DNA from: Candidatus Parcubacteria bacterium | GTDB lineage: Bacteria; Patescibacteriota; Patescibacteriia; Patescibacteriales; UBA12075 | Length of the DNA stretch: 7,562 nucleotides | Direction of reading: 5' to 3' | NCBI GenBank assembly: GCA_023139655.1 | Contig: JAGLNE010000076.1 | Location: 1-7,562 of the forward strand | Shown here: positions 4,227 to 7,562 of the stretch, one piece after another | Position numbering within the stretch: the stretch's first letter is position 1 | Layout of the letters: each line of letters starts with the position of its first letter | Position numbers and translations under genes: made by a program | The notes under the pieces: generated by a model | What the model saw: only the letters and a program-made list of their open reading frames with translations | Told to the model about the DNA's origin: nothing | Database searches by the model: none

Positions 4227-7121
4227 CTATTTAATCACGATATTAACTAATTTTCCTTTTACAAAAATAATTTTCACAATCTCCTTCCCCTCTATCCACT
4301 TCCTTATTTTTTCAGAATCTTGAGCGATTTTTTTTGCCTTAGCTTCACTAATGTCCGCGCTAACCTCAACCGTATCGCGCAGTTTGCCATTTACTTGAAT
4401 AACTAACTGGATTTTATCTTCCTTAACTAAGCCAGAGTCAAAACCGGGCCAATTCTTTTGCGTAAATATTGACTCTTTATTGCCTAGTTTACTCCACAAT
4501 TCTTCGGCAAGAGCCGGGGCAAAAGGAGCGATAATCACTAAATATTTTACCCAGGTTGTTTTCGATATATTTTTTGCAACACTTAGCACATTGCTTAGCT
4601 CCATTAATCTGGCTATTGCTGTATTATATTTCTCAACTTCAAAATCCTCTTGCACTACTTTAATTGTCTGGTGAAGCTTTCTAATAACTTCTTCGCTGTC
4701 CTCATATTTATCAAGTATTTTTTCTTCAAGTTTATAAATTTTTTCTATCCACCTTTTAGTTCCCCGTACCCCTTGGTCGGTAAACGACCGATCCTCGCTT
4801 AAAGGGCCCAAAAATAGCAAATACGTTTTTAAGGCGTCATAGCCGACTTTCTTGCCATACTCTTCGGGGTTAATTACATTGCCTTTTGATTTGCTCATTT
4901 TTTTGCCGTCTTTTAAGATCATGCCGTTAGCGCGAAATTTTTTAAACGGGTCATCAAAATTAATCAAACCTAGGTCACAAAAAAACATAGTAATAAACCG
5001 GGTGTACATAAGATGAAGCACAGCGTGCTCGTTGCCGCCGACATACAGATCGATTGGCAGCCACTTCTTTCCTAATTTTTTATCAAATATTTCTTTTTCG
5101 TTTGCAGGCGTTATATAGCGGAAAAAATACCAGGCGGAATCAAGAAAATTATCCATCACATCCGCTTCCCGCTTGGCCGGCCCACTGCATTTAGGGCATT
5201 TCACATTCATAAACTCGTCAACTTTAGCCAGCGGCCCGCGCCCGTCTCCAGCCGGCTCCCAGCCTTTATCCAACTCCGGCAATAACACCGGCAAATCACT
5301 CTCTGGTACAGCTTGCACGCCGCACTTTTCGCAATAAATAATCGGTACCGGCGGTCCCCAATATCTTTGCCGGGATATACACCAATCGCGCAAACGATAA
5401 TTTATCTCGCTCTTGCCCAGATTTTTTTTCTTGAGCCATTTAATAATCTTCTTCTTAGCTTCTTTAGTTTCTAAACCATCAAGAAAATCAGAGTTAATCG
5501 CTATGCCCAAATCAGAAAACACATAACCTTCTAAATATTTTTTATCAAGTAAATCTTTTTCTAATTTTCGCTCTTTAGCTTGTTTGTTTTTTATTTTTTT
5601 AATAAATTCAAAACTTAAAACTCGCGATTTTATTCCATTTAATTCTTTTTTCTCTTCTGTAAAATCTTTATCCTGTAAATCCCATTTTCCAGTATATTTG
5701 CCTATATCAATTTCAATATTATCTTTATTCTTATAAATCGAATTAATAAACCCTTTTTCAATTTCTTTTTCTTTTATCTTTTTAAATCCCTCCTCTTCAA
5801 TTAATTTAATAAACTCATCAAACTCTTTATTGTCTTTTACGACTAAATCCAAATCACCATGATCTCTCCATATTACTCCCACATGAAAAGCGCAAGCCAG
5901 ACCACCCAGAAGCCAAAATTTGATACCTTTATTTTCGGCTTTATTAGTTATTACTTCTAAACATTTTAATAAATCATTTGTTTTGTTATATTCTTGAATA
6001 TCAGGAGCAACCACCTGTTTAATCGGCAAATTATATTTCTTTGCGAATTCAAAATCCCGTTCGTCGTGGGCCGGTACGGCCATAATCGCGCCAGTACCAT
6101 AACCCATCATCACATAATCAGCAATCCAGACCGGAATTTTCTCATTATTAACCGGATTAATAGCGTAAGCACCGGTAAACACACCGGTTTTTTCTTTGTT
6201 TTCCGTCCTTTCCAGCTCTGACTTAGCGCCAGCGGTTTTAATGTATTTCTCAACTTCTTTCTTGTATTCATCGGTTGTTATTTTTTTAACCAAGGGATGC
6301 TCTGGTGAGAGCACAAAATACGTTGCCCCGAACAATGTATCCGGCCGAGTGGTGAAAACCTCTACTTCAACCCTGTCACTAGCATCACGGGATTGCTTCG
6401 TCGCTTCGCTCCTCGCAATGACATGAAATTTTACCCTTGCTCCATCGGAGCGACCGATCCAATTCTTCTGCGCTGACTTTGTTATTTCTGACCAGTCCAT
6501 ATCATCCAAACCATCAAGCATTCTCTGGGCGTATTTGGTAATACGAAAAAACCACTGCTTCATTGTTTTTTTCTCTGGCGTGGTCTTACATCTTTCACAT
6601 ACCCCGCCTTCAATTTGCTCATCAGCCAACACGGTCTGGCACGACGGACACCAATTAAGCAAAGCTTCTTTTTGGTAGGCCATGCCTCTTTCAAAAAGCT
6701 TCGTAAATATCCACTGAGTCCATTTGTAATACTCTTGTCTTGTAGTGTCCACCTCCCGGGTATAGTCACAGGAAAGCCCGGCCGCCTGCACCTGCGCGCG
6801 AAAATTTACTGTTGTGCGCTTTTCTACCTCCACGGGACGTTCGTTTATTTTCAAAGCATAATTTTCCAAATGCATGCCAAAAGAATCAAAACCAAAAGGC
6901 TCAAAAACGTCAAAACCATTTAACTTTTTATATTTAGCCATTACGTCCGTACAAATAAAAGCGTAAAAATTGCCAATATGCAAACCCTCGGCACTAGGGT
7001 ACGGAAACATAAAAAGCGCGTAATATGGATTTCGCGCGTTTTTTAAATCTGGCGTAAAAGTTTTATCTGCCACCCATTTTTTACTCCATTTATCTTCAAT
7101 TTTTTGATAGTTATATTTCAT
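4227..7121 (-). CDS. leuS: Leucine--tRNA ligase with a nucleotidyltransferase-like domain inserted in the editing domain
   Basis: LeuRS charges tRNA-Leu with leucine using ATP (class Ia synthetase, cytoplasm). Seen in order: class I HIGH-type motif P-Y-P-S-A-E-G-L-H-I-G-N (40-51); G-F-D-S-F-G-M-H-x-E-N (77-87); zinc-type knuckle C158-x2-C161 / C175-x2-C178; CP1 editing domain with T-T-R-P-D-T (257-262) and G-T-G-A-I-M-A-V-P-A-H-D-E-R-D (342-356), including the conserved editing aspartate; Y-R-L-R-D-W (575-580); second knuckle C597-x2-C600 / C642-x2-C645; G-G-N-E-H-A (695-700); K-M-S-K-S (741-745) without the usual leucine-specific domain before it; anticodon-binding helices; and the complete C-terminal V-N-G-K-L-R ... 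V-K-G-K-L-V-N domain. At 964 aa it is much longer than the usual 800-870: two inserts, residues about 233-250 and about 374-532, account for the excess (about 787 remain). All catalytic and editing motifs are intact, so the enzyme should work. It lies 40 nt after the CBS gene and 20 nt before the MFS gene. Confidence 0.97.
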   Translation of the reverse strand: MKYNYQKIEDKWSKKWVADKTFTPDLKNARNPYYALFMFPYPSAEGLHIGNFYAFICTDVMAKYKKLNGFDVFEPFGFDSFGMHLENYALKINERPVEVEKRTTVNFRAQVQAAGLSCDYTREVDTTRQEYYKWTQWIFTKLFERGMAYQKEALLNWCPSCQTVLADEQIEGGVCERCKTTPEKKTMKQWFFRITKYAQRMLDGLDDMDWSEITKSAQKNWIGRSDGARVKFHVIARSEATKQSRDASDRVEVEVFTTRPDTLFGATYFVLSPEHPLVKKITTDEYKKEVEKYIKTAGAKSELERTENKEKTGVFTGAYAINPVNNEKIPVWIADYVMMGYGTGAIMAVPAHDERDFEFAKKYNLPIKQVVAPDIQEYNKTNDLLKCLEVITNKAENKGIKFWLLGGLACAFHVGVIWRDHGDLDLVVKDNKEFDEFIKLIEEEGFKKIKEKEIEKGFINSIYKNKDNIEIDIGKYTGKWDLQDKDFTEEKKELNGIKSRVLSFEFIKKIKNKQAKERKLEKDLLDKKYLEGYVFSDLGIAINSDFLDGLETKEAKKKIIKWLKKKNLGKSEINYRLRDWCISRQRYWGPPVPIIYCEKCGVQAVPESDLPVLLPELDKGWEPAGDGRGPLAKVDEFMNVKCPKCSGPAKREADVMDNFLDSAWYFFRYITPANEKEIFDKKLGKKWLPIDLYVGGNEHAVLHLMYTRFITMFFCDLGLINFDDPFKKFRANGMILKDGKKMSKSKGNVINPEEYGKKVGYDALKTYLLFLGPLSEDRSFTDQGVRGTKRWIEKIYKLEEKILDKYEDSEEVIRKLHQTIKVVQEDFEVEKYNTAIARLMELSNVLSVAKNISKTTWVKYLVIIAPFAPALAEELWSKLGNKESIFTQKNWPGFDSGLVKEDKIQLVIQVNGKLRDTVEVSADISEAKAKKIAQDSEKIRKWIEGKEIVKIIFVKGKLVNIVIK
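5526..6002 (-). other. In-frame nucleotidyltransferase-like domain insert within LeuRS CP1
   Basis: LeuRS residues about 374-532 lie between K-K-Y-N-L-P-I-K-Q-V-V (361-371) and G-I-A-I-N-S-D-F-L-D-G-L (539-550), where other LeuRS have only a short loop. The insert has K-F-W-L-L-G-G-L-A (401-409), R-D-H-G-D-L-D-L-V-V (419-428), a helix (432-446), N-I-E-I-D-I-G (468-474) and V-L-S-F-E-F-I-K-K (501-509). G-G followed by D-x-D (D423, D425) and a third acidic strand (D472) is the Pol-beta-type NTase pattern, and R-x-H-G-D-L-D is closest to ANT(2'')/LinB-like aminoglycoside/lincosamide adenylyltransferases. The catalytic acids are kept. Hand-counted GC over 5521-6000 is 122/480 (25%) against 58/120 and 80/180 in flanking stretches (5281-5400, 6001-6180). 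The substrate, if any, is unknown. Confidence 0.8.
6387..6422. repeat. Widespread short palindromic repeat translated inside leuS
   Basis: On the minus strand the segment starts GTCATTGCGAGGAGCGAAG and ends in GCAATCCCGT, a repeat I recognise from many unrelated bacteria, whose usual translation is the VIARSEATKQSR peptide seen here (residues 234-245). ATTGC (6392-6396) and GCAAT (6415-6419) form its short terminal inverted repeat. About 18 residues (54 nt, 6372-6425) are added in frame to a loop between two CP1 strands, directly before the T-T-R-P-D-T motif. Confidence 0.8.
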
Positions 7122-7130
7122 ATTAGTAAA

Positions 7131-7157
7131 ATTCGTTCTAAATTCGTGATTATTCGT
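7131..7157. repeat. Three phased ATTCGT units in the CBS-leuS gap
   Basis: ATTCGT starts at 7131, 7142 and 7152, the last two as ATTCGTG, so the spacing is 10-11 nt. They fill most of the 40-bp gap between the CBS-protein stop and the leuS ATG. I see no promoter boxes or SD in this gap, so leuS is probably read from the upstream transcript. Confidence 0.55.
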
Positions 7158-7161
7158 GACG

Positions 7162-7562
7162 CTAAACTTTGTTTAACTTTTTCTTTTTCATCTTTTTCCT
7201 TGCCTCAGCCTGCAAATCCGCGAACTTGTCATCCTCATCCATAATTTCCGCGCCGATGATCTCTTCAAGCACGTCCTCAATTGATACCAAACCGCTTAAT
7301 TCGCCGTATTCATTAATTACAATAAATAAATGCTGCCGGTTGGCTTTAAAAGCATTCAAAAGGTCGTCAAGCTTTTTGTTATAGTCCACATAAATTACAT
7401 TGTCTCTCATTACTTCCTCCGCGGTTTTATCTTTGAAGTTGTTACCAATCAAATCCTTGGAATACAGAATACCCACGATATCATCCAGGTTATCGCGGTA
7501 AATCGGGATCCGAGAATGGCCTGATTCTTTAATATCTTTAATTGTCTTCTTGTCCAATAAGG
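7162..7562 (-). CDS. CBS-domain pair of a CNNM/HlyC-CorC-type membrane protein, N-terminus beyond the window
   Basis: The frame is open to the window edge (preceding codons read L-L-D-K-K; the TTG at 7557 is inside the gene, not its start), so at least the membrane CNNM (DUF21) part should lie outside. Visible are the end of CBS1 with E-S-G-H-S-R-I-P-I-Y and D-N-L-D-D-I-V-G-I-L-Y-S-K-D-L-I, then CBS2 from V-M-R-D-N-V-I-Y-V to F-I-V-I-N-E-Y-G-E-L-S-G-L-V-S-I-E-D-V-L-E-E-I-I-G. This is the hallmark of the hemolysin-C/CorC/CNNM family, linked to Mg2+/Co2+ or Na+ handling, with CBS domains binding adenine nucleotides. After CBS2 only an acidic stretch and a Lys-rich tail (A-R-K-K-M-K-K-K-K-L-N-K-V) follow; the CorC_HlyC transporter-associated domain found in many family members is absent. 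It ends 40 nt before leuS. Confidence 0.9.
   Translation of the reverse strand, partial: LLDKKTIKDIKESGHSRIPIYRDNLDDIVGILYSKDLIGNNFKDKTAEEVMRDNVIYVDYNKKLDDLLNAFKANRQHLFIVINEYGELSGLVSIEDVLEEIIGAEIMDEDDKFADLQAEARKKMKKKKLNKV

Noticed and set aside
5526..6002. Intein or homing endonuclease inside leuS
   Set aside because: No Cys/Ser at the entry and no His-Asn-Cys/Ser exit, no LAGLIDADG or HNH-type motif; the insert instead shows the NTase G-G / H-G-D-L-D pattern and sits in a loop of CP1.
6196..6426. Plus-strand open frame ending in the repeat inside leuS
   Set aside because: It is antisense to conserved LeuRS sequence and has no recognisable protein features; its end is the other-strand reading of the repeat.
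7162..7557. A complete 131-aa CBS protein starting at 7557
   Set aside because: The codon at 7557 is TTG, the frame stays open to the window edge and CBS1 would be incomplete; it is the C-terminal part of a longer gene.

Overview
The window looks like a piece of a Patescibacteria (Candidate Phyla Radiation) genome, most likely from the Parcubacteria side. The evidence is a secreted protein built on the W-Y-V-[ND]-P / K-R-Y-Y-L-G-R-P module that I know from CPR secreted proteins, a LeuRS without the usual leucine-specific insertion before KMSKS, AT-rich DNA with tight gene packing, weak or absent Shine-Dalgarno sequences, and many short repeat elements sitting inside genes. This is inference from protein style; there is no rRNA here. 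UGA is not read through in any gene, so the Gly-recoding lineages are not indicated.

Left part (1-1236, minus strand): the 3'-truncated rsmA (16S rRNA dimethyladenosine transferase) lies 5 nt downstream of a small membrane-anchored, Cys-rich secreted protein of unknown function. Positions 1237-1288 hold a 15-bp perfect inverted repeat with an extended -10 (TGCTATAAT) in each arm, giving two symmetric promoters that start transcripts from nearly the same point in opposite directions. The rightward one serves a 312-aa secreted protein (1289-2227) with two YYLGRP modules around a calcium-binding type linker.

Middle (2228-3057): a non-coding stretch with two pairs of 10-bp palindromes (each pair on an 11-nt period) flanking a bidirectional terminator, then a RelE-type toxin / AbrB-type antitoxin pair with a clear sigma70 promoter and a palindromic operator. 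The stretch between the terminator and the toxin encodes, in one frame of the minus strand, the last 13 residues plus stop of the neighbouring MFS transporter: all 13 amino acids are identical but 9 of 42 bases differ, all synonymously. The TA pair therefore sits between two diverged copies of the same gene end, as if a cassette had entered the 3' end of the transporter gene and restored it.

Right part (3058-7562, minus strand, probably one transcript): C-terminal part of a CNNM/CorC-type CBS protein, then leuS, then the MFS transporter. leuS is the most unusual gene: its editing (CP1) domain carries an in-frame insert of about 159 residues that resembles a nucleotidyltransferase of the ANT(2'')/LinB type, in DNA of about 25% GC by hand count against about 45% on either side. 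A second, small insert in the same domain is a translated copy of a widespread short repeat (GCGAGGAGCGAAGCGACG core). rsmA shows the same habit, with three repeat-like segments in frame. The best leads are the NTase-bearing LeuRS, the TA cassette bounded by duplicated gene ends, and in-frame spread of repeats through essential genes.
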